Part shown: piece after piece, positions 1-10,251 of the stretch
How positions within the stretch are numbered: the stretch's first letter is position 1
Layout of the letters: the number at the start of each line of letters is the position of its first letter
From: Tenebrio molitor
Lineage: Eukaryota; Arthropoda; Insecta; Coleoptera; Tenebrionidae
Reading direction: 5' to 3'
NCBI RefSeq assembly: GCF_963966145.1
Contig: NC_091052.1
Coordinates: forward strand, 17,918,001-17,982,000
Length of the DNA: 64,000 nucleotides
Position numbers and translations under genes: made by a program
The notes under the pieces: model-generated
What the model was told of the DNA's origin: nothing
Seen by the model: the letters and a program-made list of their open reading frames with translations, nothing else
The model's database searches: none

Positions 1-166
1 AAGGTTACAACTGAAAATAACAGTGTTATGTTGGCATATTTTCATGAATTGTCGTATTGATCTTTTTGTTTATATAGTCGAAGAAAAAAGTAGTCTACAC
101 TAAAGTTTTAATAATTCTTCGTAAAAAGACAAACTTCATATTGAAATTACTGCGTTTATCACAATA

Positions 167-977
167 CAGTAAAAGCTCCGTTAACGGACAGCTCCTATGA
201 ACGGACAACCCTATCGAACGGACAGTCCTTTGGGCACCATTTTAATTCGTATAGGTTTGTTAAGAAAGTCATCTCTATTGAACGGACATTCTGTTGAACG
301 GACACGGACAGCAGTTTTTCCCCCCTCTTTGAAAATAAAGCTCCCTTAGGAGGACGCGGCTCCAGTCAATCGCCACCCCCACCAGCCAGAGCTGTAGCCT
401 CGTTTTACATCCATCAACATCTTTTGACTTACTCTTATTAGTATATGATTTGCTCTTGTGATAACTTGCGCAATACATGTGTAGTGGGTAAAGTTAAAAT
501 GAATTCGAAAAACAGGCATATGGAAAAACTTATGCATCTGTCATTATAAAGAAGAGAGAAGAGTTTACAGCGAAATGGCAATCGAAAACGAATGTCAACC
601 AAAAAAGAAGTTTCTAAGACAGAAGGTTTGAACATAAACTAGTTTATGAAGATTACTCGCAAAATTTAATGCAATGGTATCAAATATACAAAGTAATAAT
701 TTTAAAATGTCAGTTTCCGTTTGTTTAATAATGAAACTTATTTATCAATTTCCCTTCATAGTCGTAGAAAATACATAGTATTCTACTCGCGGATAATGGA
801 TATCACTTGCTCGTATAAATTACCCCACTCGGCTGCGGCTCGTGCACAAAATCATCCTCACGAGTATTAGTCATCATTATCCGCTTATTGAATAATATAC
901 TATTAGGTACTTAATATTACGGCCTAACGGACAAAAAATTGGCGACCGACGGTGTCCGTTCATGGGAGCTTTTACTG
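167..977. mobile_element. Pogo/Tigger-like DNA transposon remnant
   Basis: The left end (CAGTAAAAGCTCCGTTAAC) and the reverse complement of the right end (CAGTAAAAGCTCCCATGAAC) are matching terminal inverted repeats, each flanked by TA (165-166 and 978-979). The motif CGGACA recurs several times just inside both ends. The CAGTA start with a repeated subterminal GGACA motif is characteristic of pogo/Tigger elements. No transposase can be read, and a CG-cored hairpin (782-898) lies near the right end, so this is a non-autonomous or decayed copy. Confidence 0.75.
782..898. repeat. Hairpin with CG-rich tip, copy 1 of its arm family
   Basis: Arms built on GCGGATAATGG and TCATTATCCGC flank a tip at 826-844. 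On the minus strand the tip reads C-GCA-G with CGAG facing CGAG on the two sides. Arm and tip are shared with a second copy at 41370-41490, while other hairpins in the window share only the tip. Confidence 0.6.
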
Positions 978-1058
978 TACATGAAAGTAGAAACATAATT
1001 TTAAAACATTCTGAAATTTGCGGGCGAAGCCGCGGGTAAAAGCTAGTATTACATAATA

Positions 1059-1442
1059 GAGACCATTTCATCTAAGGAGTACATGATGACTCATCGAAAT
1101 CTGACCGTACGACGCTAGTCAGCTGATGGTCAGTGCCGTAGAAACATTCGATTAGCTGAGGAGTCACTATAGTTCAATTAATTTATATGATTGAAATTCT
1201 AACAAATCAATAATTGAACAATGAATACCATAGAACGATACACAGCGAAAGGAATAACAAAAACAAAACACTTTTTGAACGCTAACGGGATTAAGTTAGA
1301 AATAACAACGAGCGCATGGATTCCACGTGGTTGATAGGTCTGTACGCCGCTGGACTCAAACCTCCCCTAAAAATTTGAACATGGACTCGTCTGACGACAA
1401 CGCGTTCGTGCGCATTATGTACTTCTTAGATGAAATGGTCTC
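1059..1442. mobile_element. MITE family 1, copy 1
   Basis: The element begins GAGACCATTTCATCTAAG and ends with its inverse, flanked by TA on both sides (1057-1058, 1443-1444). A second copy of 383 bp lies in the opposite orientation at 28115-28497. No coding potential is seen. Confidence 0.85.
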
Positions 1443-1446
1443 TACA

Positions 1447-1735
1447 GGTCGACCAGAACAGCTTGGCGAGTGACGCAGTGGACTGAAATCCCTCCCACTA
1501 GCGGAGCGCACTTGTCTGTTGGGTCTGGAAGTGTTTAGATCGTGTACAAACGGGCGAAAATCAGCGCTTCAAGCTTCAAGCGAACAGCATGTCTGGGCTG
1601 TTTTGAGCAGATTTGCTTAATTGAGTGTACCGTACCTACGACCATAGCCATATCCTTGTCTTACAGAGACTCGCTCGTTTCCTCTTGTGCGCATCTCATA
1701 CGCCAAGCTATTCTGGTCAAGCTGTACTTACCTCA
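1447..1735 (+). repeat. Dispersed repeat, about 290 bp, class unknown
   Basis: Begins GGTCGACCAGAACAGCTT and runs to CTGGTCAAGCTGTA. It is about 90 percent identical by eye to 27490-27775 in the same orientation. It is richer in G+C than its surroundings. I see no terminal repeats, promoter boxes or reading frame that would assign a class; the truncated 5' part of a retroelement is possible. Confidence 0.6.
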
Positions 1736-2332
1736 AACACAGCAAGCCTTTCACAGGTACCAATACATTTTGGGAACTTTGTATTTTCTTTTTCAATCCT
1801 CTCTTTCAGCAAATTGTGTAAATTGTTAAAATTGTTCTTTGTACATTGGAAAATACATAACTATATGATACCTACCGACTTTGACTTCTTTCTCTCGCTA
1901 TCGATTCACGCTGTGTACTCAACACTTTCTGTTTTTTTATTGTTTATTGTAATGGCGGCAGCACACTCTTTTAGTTTAAACCTACTTTCTTTTCGTGGAG
2001 GCTGGGGATTGTAATACCAACCTCCTTTTTCGTTGAGTGGCACACGTGGTTGCCGCGAGCAAGGAAAGAAACAAATCCGCCACAAGGGCGTTCGGTTTCA
2101 CCCAAAAACCTTCCGTGTCTAGGATCCATCTCTGCTGGCTTCGACCCCTGGGATGAAATTTACCTTCTGATGATCCCACCACGTTCATTCGCCTTGCTAC
2201 GACGACCGTCTGTGTCCCACTGACGACTGACCAATGACCAGTGACCACTGACCACTCACCTCACCGCAGAATCAGAATCCACAGATCACCCCCACCCTCC
2301 GCGAGATGCGAAAGACCTTGAATCCTTAGACC
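1736..2332. other. Non-coding stretch with a G+C-rich part
   Basis: From about 2016 to 2320 the base composition is clearly more G+C-rich than the background. The open frames here are short, have no recognisable motif and change frame without pattern, so I do not call a gene. Confidence 0.4.
2219..2262. repeat. Short tandem repeat, unit TGACCAC
   Basis: Imperfect tandem copies of a 7-bp unit (TGACGAC, TGACCAA, TGACCAG, TGACCAC) run for about 40 bp. Confidence 0.7.
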
Positions 2333-2512
2333 ATTTAAGTGGTGCGCTTCGCTTCTATGGACTGCTAATAGTTTAACCGAAAACGCACCAACATTTAAAG
2401 GAGAAACGAATAGCTATCCTTTACGTTGGCGGAAGTCAATATTGCGCAGGTCCATGCAGTTTTCGTCGACCGGGACCAATGGCTTAAGGGTGCTGTGAAC
2501 TACTAGGCAAAA
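2333..2512. repeat. Dispersed repeat related to 6718-7027
   Basis: The left end (TTAGACCATTTAAGTGGTGCG) and the right end (TAAGGGTGCTGTGAA) match, inverted, the ends of the tRNA-related repeat at 6718-7027. The central tRNA-like part is missing. The phrase GCCATTGGTCCCGGTC (inverted) also recurs at about 61884-61899. Confidence 0.6.
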
Positions 2513-3302
2513 TCGAGGAAAATGGTGCAAACGCGGATCGTGTTTCAGCCCACATTTTTAACTTTGAAAAAGCGGTCGATGTGTCTACATATTGGTAATA
2601 TCTGTATCAGTGACGCTACGTTGACAGATTTTTTTAAATATTTGTATATTTGAAAAAAACCGTATTAATGCTAAAAACGGGAATCGTCATAACTCCCTCG
2701 AAAATAAGATTTTTATATTGAAATTACACTCAATATGTAGCTGTTAATGTTATCTATTCAGCTACAATCGTAGATTTTTGTTTAAGGTGATATTTTGTAA
2801 GCAAAGATAGAATTTATAGATAACGAATTTTAAAATAAAATAAGAAATAGGCAACACAACTTACAATAAGAGGGAAGATTTATGAGGGTCTCAGCAGGTA
2901 ATAAGTGAAACGACTCTTCCAAATGTTTGCGGTAAGTAAGGCGCGTAAACAAGGAGGTACATAATATCCATGTCGTTATTACTAGAATTTGGTCGGCTAC
3001 TAACAGCACGCAGTAGGAGGTATTGGTCAATATGATAAAATAATTTCACAAGGGTTTTCCGCATCACCTCAGAGGTACTCTAATTGATGGGTTGGCTCTT
3101 ATGAAGGCCTCAGCAATAGCCCTATCTCCATTAAATTAGTGCGACTTATCAACTTTCTTTAATTATAAAAAATGTATTATTATTTTAACAAAAATCTGTT
3201 TTTCAAAAACTGATATAAAAATTTTAATAAATTTATTTGTTCCTTATCTAAATGACTAGAAATTAGAATTGAATTAAATTTAGAAGATTAAACCATGGAA
3301 AA
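2513..3302. other. AT-rich stretch without a gene
   Basis: No supported coding region or paired terminal repeats seen. Frames are short and of low complexity. Confidence 0.4.
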
Positions 3303-3305
3303 TTA

Positions 3306-4446
3306 TAACTCTTTTTTTAGTATTCTTCTAATCGGCTGTGTTCTTTTATGTCTAGGATCTACTAATTCCGGAAGTAAAGCCCCAAAATAAAATTCTTCCA
3401 AGTGATTTTCCATATTTTCACACCAGAATCTATCGTCTTTTTTAATTATGCAGTATTTTAAATCCGAATTGAATTTCTCTTTCGTTGGAGTGTAAACAAC
3501 GAAGTAACAAATATTGCGATTGGTGACGTGCAATTGACCTTGTACTTGATAATAATACGGGTGAGATGTTTTTAATTTTATATACTTTTCGTCATCTATT
3601 GTTAAATAATCAATAATCTTATTTTTTATACCTTCAATTATTATTTCACGTGCGGAATTTTTCTTTCACTTTTTCTTCATTTTGCATTCCATGTAACAGT
3701 GGTTTAGGTACAGAATTTCGAGTGGATGATTTTTCTGAATATAAAATTTCATTTACCGTATTTGCAGTGTCAGTATTTAAACGCATTTTACAAATTTTCC
3801 CGAATTTACTAACCATAAGTCGAAATGATTGTTCTCTATACCATTCAGGATTTGAATTTTGCCCTCGAGTTTTTTGTTCTATATCAGAAATGTTGACGCT
3901 AGAAACCTCATTCAAAAATTTAATCTTGGCATTTTCATATTTATCCGTAGACATGTCTGGAAATTCTGGTAATTGGTACGATTCTGTTTTAAAATTTACC
4001 AATATTGCTATATAACAATGTTGCAGTTGCTATGATATGAAGCTGTTGATTGGTTGGATCTGTGCAAAATCAATATTGTTCAATAACAATCTTGCTAAAT
4101 TTTGAAACAGAATCGCACTAAATGCCTCACAGTTTTGACTATAATCTGAATCGGTGCTGCAAGCACGATTTTTAACTTTTCGACCCGTTATCTTTCTGTT
4201 TTGACGTAATTTATTTACTTTCTCACTATATTCCATTGTATATTTTCCTATATTACCATTATTTAATTCCTGAGATATCGTAGAAATAAATTGACCTTTT
4301 GTGTGATAACTAATTGTTGCAGCATAGCATCTACCTTCATAAGATCCTTTTAAAGAAAAATTTATTCTTTTACCCCCAACAAATTTATTTAGAATTGAAT
4401 TATAAGATTCCGCTGGTTTCCAGGATTGTTGACCGTCTATTTGCAT
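3306..4446 (-). pseudogene. YqaJ-type exonuclease-like gene, broken
   Basis: Reading on the minus strand from 4446, the frame runs to a stop at 4030-4032, resumes in the same frame to about 3646, then continues in another frame to 3303. The middle part (4002-3646) has the entry region of YqaJ/lambda-exonuclease-like proteins of insects (TRGQNSNPEWYREQ, then HGMQNEEKV). The last part holds the family's YYYQVQGQLHVT motif at about 3567-3530. The stretch that should carry the catalytic D and ExK residues, normally between these two motifs, is absent, so an internal deletion has removed the active centre. Such genes in insects are usually carried by mobile elements; that origin is inference. One stop, one frameshift and the deletion mean it is dead. 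Confidence 0.7.
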
Positions 4447-4449
4447 TTC

Positions 4450-6017
4450 TACCTGACAGAAAATACCCAGAAACTAAACTCTCATTTTGGAACAGATCGG
4501 TCGTGAAAGCCTCGTTTCCTCGACGAATTACAAAGTTATTATTCTGATAATGATGGTATGAGACACAAATAAATTCAATGCAGTCAAAAGTAGAATAGCG
4601 CCCAAAAATAGTACCTATATTAAAAAACGAGTTTCATAAGGAAGTGTTTATTTCATGAGTCGAAGTTTATAAAACGAGTCGCAAAACGCGAGTTTTATAA
4701 AGGACGAATGGAATAAACGCCTCATGAAACGGGTTTTTTAATACTATTTTTTCTATTTTGCACCTTTCGAGCCGTTTTTAAATCAAAAGTAAGAATTTTA
4801 ATATTCTGGAAAATTTTATGATGGTTGGCAAAAAACAATTGAAACCTTTGTCGGCTTTGGGATATTAGCGCGTATTTGCTGATGCTGCCAGAATTCTCTA
4901 GACTTTAGTAAATTGTACTACCCCTATTATAGAACCGCTTTCAGGTGTTACGATTCTGTTTTTGGTATTGTAACAGATCTGTCACCGACGCAAATAGAAA
5001 AACATTTATTATAACATTCTTCCTCGAAGAATCAGTACATAATTTCAACAACAGTTTATAACAAAATACGTTTCCTGAAACTTTGTTCGAATGGATGTTT
5101 TGGAACTAGAATTTAAAAACGTGCAATTTATCAGCGTACGGAGTATACTACAGCGTGATCACTGATCAACAATGACTGAGTCTGTTGGCAATGAAACAAT
5201 TGAAAAGTACCGGGTTTTTTGTCTCGTAGTTGGCACTGACAGGATTTTTTAACTTGAGACGACATTAAGAACATTTTTGGTTATGTCAGTTATATTTTTG
5301 CTATTACAAAAATGAACCTTTCTTGGTAAATATCAAATTTGCCAACTTTTATTGTTACCAACAGATTCAGTCATTCTTGATCACATCGTATCTTCGTCCT
5401 ACAGTCCAGCTGCTTCTGTTCAACGATCACCGGCACCGCTTCGTAAGGGGCAAGGGAACGGTAACTAGGTATAATGTCATAAATTTGTCGGAAAGCACTT
5501 ACACTGACTAAATATGAATAAATAATTCGTGGAAACTTCGGTGATGGTTACTGGAACTGTAAATTCTAAGTAGCGATGCGATTGATGGACATTTTCAATG
5601 CGAGAACAATGAATTTGTATTCGATTAAATTCTAAACTGTATACAGTTTAACTTCGACAATTCGGACACACTTTGGTTCTCTATTAATTTCTTTTAATCG
5701 ATTCGTAAAAAAACGTAACATAAGTATGGCAACATCGTGACTTCAAAATTTTCAGAATTCCTAACCAAACTTTTCTTCAGATATACAGATTGTCATGGCC
5801 AAGCATCGTTTTTTTAAAGTTGAAATACATTATACCTATTGCTTCATTGAAATTTTTTGTGTGCCTAGTATTATAAATTCATAGTGGAAATTAAATAAAA
5901 AATAAAAATTTCATACCGAAGGAAGTAATTTTGAATATGAAAATTAAATATTGTGAGCTGAAAAACAACCAGTTTTCACTCAAAAGAAACGATTCATACT
6001 ATTGACTATTGAGTGAT
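4450..6017. other. AT-rich stretch without a gene
   Basis: Apart from the hairpin at 4621-4740 I see no supported feature. Open frames are short and without motifs. Confidence 0.4.
4621..4740. repeat. Hairpin with CGAG/CGAG tip
   Basis: Arms TAAAAAACGAGTTTCAT and ATGAAACGGGTTTTTTA flank a centre at about 4671-4696. In the centre AAAACGAG faces CGAGTTTT on the plus strand, so CGAG opposes CGAG (two G-A mismatches between C-G pairs). The tip loop (CAAAA) differs from the C-GNA-G tip of the other hairpins. Confidence 0.6.
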
Positions 6018-6115
6018 GATATACGAAATTTTATGTGGCAACTGTGTGCGTGTGGTATAGTTGACATTGGTATGACATTTCATATGCCTGCATTTGCTTT
6101 TTTTTTATACTATTG
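6018..6115. mobile_element. MITE family 2, fragment
   Basis: Resembles the inner part of the repeats at 9199-9472 and 16015-16288 (TTTTATGTGGCAACTGTGTG, then GACATTTCATA and GCATTTG) but lacks the outer ends. Confidence 0.6.
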
Positions 6116-6717
6116 CTTGTCTCGCTAACATCAAAATTAACAACAAAAAGGATGAATTAAACTTTAGGAAATTTGATGTACTCGATTTTTTTCCAATTGA
6201 CTGTAAGTTGTACAGGAACAATTATATATCAAGATGAAGAATTTTATTTAAAAATGTTATCAAAATTGAAGGAGTTTTATATGGATCATTTACTAGTACA
6301 AATATTACTTATTAACGTGCAGATAAATAAACTAAGGAATTATAGGTACAATCATGTTCAATACAACAATTTGAACAATATTTTTGCCAGAAAACTTGTG
6401 CACTGTGCAAAAATATACTTTTCTTGAATTCAACAAAAGAGGTTTATAATCCTCTTCTCCGGCAGGTAGGTATTCAGATTAGCATAAACTGCATCCTATT
6501 CTAATTTTACTGCCATTACAGTCCTACGTAGAGCAAAATTCAGGCGTTGAACAGTAAGGCTTGGAGATTACCCTTGTAAAAATACGAAGTGCCGCTGTAT
6601 TTATTACGTGCATTTTGTGACAATAACTCCCGCTGAGAAGGGTCCCGGCAAACCCATTCTTGACAGACGTCATGGTAGATCCAGCGTTTGCAGAGTATGC
6701 AACCCACATTGCACGAA

Positions 6718-7027
6718 ACCAGAATTTTATTTTACTTCACAGCACCCTTAACGTAACTTCCGAATCAAGAGATAGAATATAGCCTTTTTTCTTTTAATTT
6801 CGCCCTCGGTCGGAATAGAACCCGCGTCCCTGAGCCGAAACGGACTCCCTTAGGCTACATTCTACCTTCCGTTACCGTTTACGGTACATGCGCAGATACA
6901 ATTTCCGCCTACGTAAAGGCAAAAAAATATTGCCTTCTTTTTTTAGATGTTGGTGCGTTTTCCGTACACAGCAAGCATAGGGACTGAGCAGTCCATAGGA
7001 GCGAAGCGCACCACTTAAATGGTCTAA
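6718..7027 (-). mobile_element. tRNA-related SINE-like repeat
   Basis: On the minus strand this copy contains GGTTCTATTCC at about 6815-6825, a close match to the RNA polymerase III B box, preceded by TTTCGGCTCAGGGACG. The same block occurs at 61765-61930 with GGTTCAATTCC. The outer ends match the repeat at 2333-2512. A tRNA-derived SINE is the best explanation; the A box is poor, so this is not certain. Confidence 0.55.
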
Positions 7028-7597
7028 GCTTGAATCCAAGTTCATGACTATTGCATCCCCTTGCAGTTGACAGCGCCACTGTCACTCCTCCTATCCTTGT
7101 CGGTATTCAGATTTTTGCAATTCTGATTTCAGCTCCTTGGTGTTTACGTGGATGTGTTTATCATACAGTCAGCCATTTTATGTCATTGTTTATTATAATA
7201 AAATGACTGATAATAAAAATCTGAAGACAGGAAAATGTTGCGTTAGTGACTGCGAAGATCACACAAGCAAGATACGAGTATGTACATCGTTTTCTAAAAA
7301 AATAGCAAGTATGTCTTCAATATATGAGTAGAGAACGTGAATCATCCGTGTTTTAAACATCTTAATATTTAATATTTAAGAATTCAATTACACTTACGAT
7401 TTTGGATAAAATGTTATATTATACTTACCTACTCATGTGGAATTACTCATTGTCATTAGAAACTTTTTCTTGCGTGACTAATATCGTACCTACATTCCAC
7501 ACTATTCTTTTTGGTAAATTGTGTTTTTTGCATGGTTATAAAGCAAGTAAGCATGTAAGCAAGTACATATAGGGTGAAATTGAAATGGAACATAATA

Positions 7598-7830
7598 AAC
7601 TAGGCAAAAATGAATAGGGAATTTTTCAATTTTTGAATTTTCTATAAATACAGTTTAAAATTTGTAATGAAATGTGTTAGAAATATATATCTATACACAT
7701 TAAATGTAACGTTTCCAGTACCTGTAACATTTTAAATTTATCTAGTGTTTAAGAATACGTGGGAGGATTGGGGCAATTATTTTGCTTTTCAAGAAAAATT
7801 GTGGAATTCCCTATTCATTTTTGCCTAGTT
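7598..7830. mobile_element. MITE family 3, copy 1
   Basis: Ends AACTAGGCAAAAATGAATAG and its inverse, flanked by TA (7596-7597, 7831-7832). A second copy at 23679-23909 is about 90 percent identical by eye. Confidence 0.85.
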
Positions 7831-8166
7831 TATGTAAACCATAGTAAATATCTTTTCAGACGACCACTGTGAAATATGGCACATTTCACACGGTTTTTCC
7901 TTAGTGAAAATTTAAAATTGCAAACGATTTCAACACGAACACGAACGAACAGCCTAACCGTGTACAATGAAAAATTTGAGAAATCTGATTGGCCGACAGC
8001 TGTGTGTTTTTATATTGTACACGGGCCGATGATTAACGATATCTATCTCCGCGCAACGGTATAATTATTTTGTCCGCAGCGCTGCCGAATGATATTTGAA
8101 GTTTGAAGGGATGCCGAATATTAGCGTTTTTTTTGTGGTCGTCGGAAAAATATCGTGTATACCACG

Positions 8167-8262
8167 TGTTGAAAATTCGATTTCACACTCGTTTGCTTAA
8201 GCCACGCGCCTACGGGTTGTGGCTCAATTCTGCAAACTCGTATGAAATCTTTCATTTTCAAC
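8167..8262. repeat. Hairpin with GTA tip
   Basis: Arms of about 35 bp (GTTGAAAATTCGATTTCACA and its imperfect inverse) lead to a tip at 8201-8223. On the minus strand the tip reads GCCAC, an imperfect inner part, then C-GTA-G. It has the GNA loop of the other hairpins but not their CGAG pair. Confidence 0.5.
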
Positions 8263-8344
8263 TCTTGATATACAATATACTATTAATAAGTGAATACATA
8301 AACCGAAAATGTGGTTAAACCATTTTATCATTTTAAAGTCATAA

Positions 8345-8925
8345 AATCCAATTTAACTTAATTTCATCCCAAACGAGACGTTTCTGGAAGCTCTAATAAA
8401 CTTTAACACATGGACATTATGGAAGTTGACAACATCATCTCTGGTAAAACACACTTCATCTGCTGCTAAAACTCTAGCAGGAAAGTCACGATCATCCGCG
8501 CTTTTTTGTAAAAGCATCTACAAAAACGACGATGCACTTGCACGAGGACTTAATCTTTGAACTCTTTGTACATGATAAGGATAAAGTAGTTGTTCATGCA
8601 AAGTCCTAGATACAACTCATTGTGACACATTAAATTGCCTGGCCAGTTGTCCGGTACTTAATCCTGGATTCTGTTCCGTTGCATTTAAAATTTGCTTTTC
8701 AACATTTAACATGCGATTTGATCGTTGTGGGCCTTGTTCACGCATTGAAGGCTAAAGTAACCCGGTTTCCCGCAATATTTGAGCAACTTCCACAAAAGTT
8801 TGTCGACTGGGCACTTTTCTGTTATGAAACCGATCACGATAAAAACGAACCGCTGCAGACGCATTTCCGCGACTTTCTCCGTAAATTAGAGGCATATCCA
8901 CGTACTCAACATTCGAAAAAGGCAT
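8345..8925 (-). pseudogene. Mariner-like transposase relic (DUF4817 type)
   Basis: The minus-strand frame from 8925 opens with the helix-turn-helix region typical of this group in insects: MPFSNVEYVDM, then a YGESRGNASAAVRFYRDRF stretch, and ends in ILRETG. After a shift it continues with LSTGQLARQFNVSQ, a stop, and VVSRTLHEQLLYPYHVQRVQ, which is the second DNA-binding region. Further stops follow, and only fragments of the catalytic part can be recognised. It is a dead copy without visible terminal repeats. Confidence 0.75.
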
Positions 8926-9198
8926 GATTTTGAATAAATTTGTCACCGACAATGTGAATTTCTACCAACTAACTAATTTATCAGTTATTGCAACGAATGA
9001 AGGTTACAAAAAGATGCGATAAGACCCGACCGTCAAAACATGTCGAAGTGAAGCAGTGGTCCTCAAATACGGCATTTTCGGCAAAAAAAAGTCGTAAAAG
9101 CCCAAAATGCCATACGACTTTTTTGTATTGCTGAACGAGATGTATATGTGTGCCAAGGATTGCAGGTTATTATACACCACTCACCATGTATGCACATA

Positions 9199-9472
9199 TT
9201 GGGTGATTCAAAATGATTGTGGCCAAGTATGGCAACTATGTACGAAAATTTATGTGGTAACTGTGTGGATGAGGTAGAGTTGTCATTTGTATGACATTTC
9301 ATAAGCGTGCATTTGAATTTTTTGATATCATTACACATTGATTTGACAGTTTACCAAATTTCGCAAATATGAACTGTCAAAGAAATATCAACTCTACCCT
9401 ACCCACACAGTTGCCACATAAATTTTCGTACATAGGTGCCATACTTGGCCACAATCATTTTGAATCACCCAA
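9199..9472. mobile_element. MITE family 2, copy 1
   Basis: Inverted repeats of about 90 bp beginning TTGGGTGATTCAAAATGATT, flanked by TA at 9197-9198 and 9473-9474. A second 274-bp copy lies inverted at 16015-16288. The terminal sequence resembles mariner-like ends. Confidence 0.88.
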
Positions 9473-9492
9473 TACTTCAATTATTCGCTAAC

Positions 9493-9628
9493 GGCCGTAT
9501 TCACCAACGCCAGTTAACGTTAACTGTAGGTTAAAATCCTTCGTTACTTTAGTTACCTATTGTTATAACAATGTTTTCGTATATTTTAACCTACAGTTAA
9601 CTTTAACTGGCGTTGGTGAATATGGGCC
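9493..9628. mobile_element. Short hairpin MITE flanked by TAA
   Basis: Arms GTATTCACCAACGCCAGTTA and the inverse pair over about 45 bp. TAA flanks both ends (9490-9492 and 9629-9631), a duplication typical of PIF/Harbinger-type elements. Confidence 0.75.
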
Positions 9629-10251
9629 TAAATATAACAAAAAATTATCAAAACGTGAATAGCAAACGATTACAACTTACAACTGTTTATTTTTTTAACA
9701 CTGAACGTCCCTCTTGCGCTATTTTCGATTTTGACATCTTACATCATGGACACGCCCATACTCGTATTACACCGTAGTAGAACCGATTAAATATTGGATA
9801 ATAATTTCGTTATTTCGGTTTTTTAGAGGCTTTTTTTTAGTAGGGATAATTTAATTGTTAAATATTTCGTGTAATTGATAATTATAATTGATAAATAAAT
9901 CGTGACAAATGCTTCAAATGACCTTACCTTACATTTGACGCGATCGAGCCACCTGTGGGCGGTATTAATAGGAATTGAAGTATTTCTACTCCGCTCAGAA
10001 AAAAAAGCCACTTTAACCGTTTTTATGGAGATACACACAGTTGTGATTTTCGACCCCTTGAAGATAAATATGTTTTTTACAAAACATGGAAGTAAAATAA
10101 TCAAAAAACACAAAAATGATAAAATTTTTGACTAGTTTACAACACACAGAAATGAAATATTTATTTCAATTAAATTCCAAATTTATACCTAATAAGTTTA
10201 AATATGATTTAGTGTGTATAGAATCAAAGTGAACAAATCTAATAAAGCTGT

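Noticed and set aside
826..844. Reading the plus-strand CTNCGG tips of some hairpins as RNA UNCG tetraloops
   Set aside because: In that register the neighbouring bases mispair; the opposite-strand C-GNA-G loop gives better pairing in every case and also covers the copies without CTNCGG.
1542..2014. Open frames of 95 and 129 codons
   Set aside because: The first overlaps a dispersed repeat whose second copy is broken in the same frame; no motif or splice context.
3650..4015. 121-codon plus-strand frame
   Set aside because: It is the opposite strand of the YqaJ-like pseudogene.
9823..10135. Two overlapping frames of 96 and 77 codons downstream of receptor A
   Set aside because: No recognisable family, no splice or conservation evidence.
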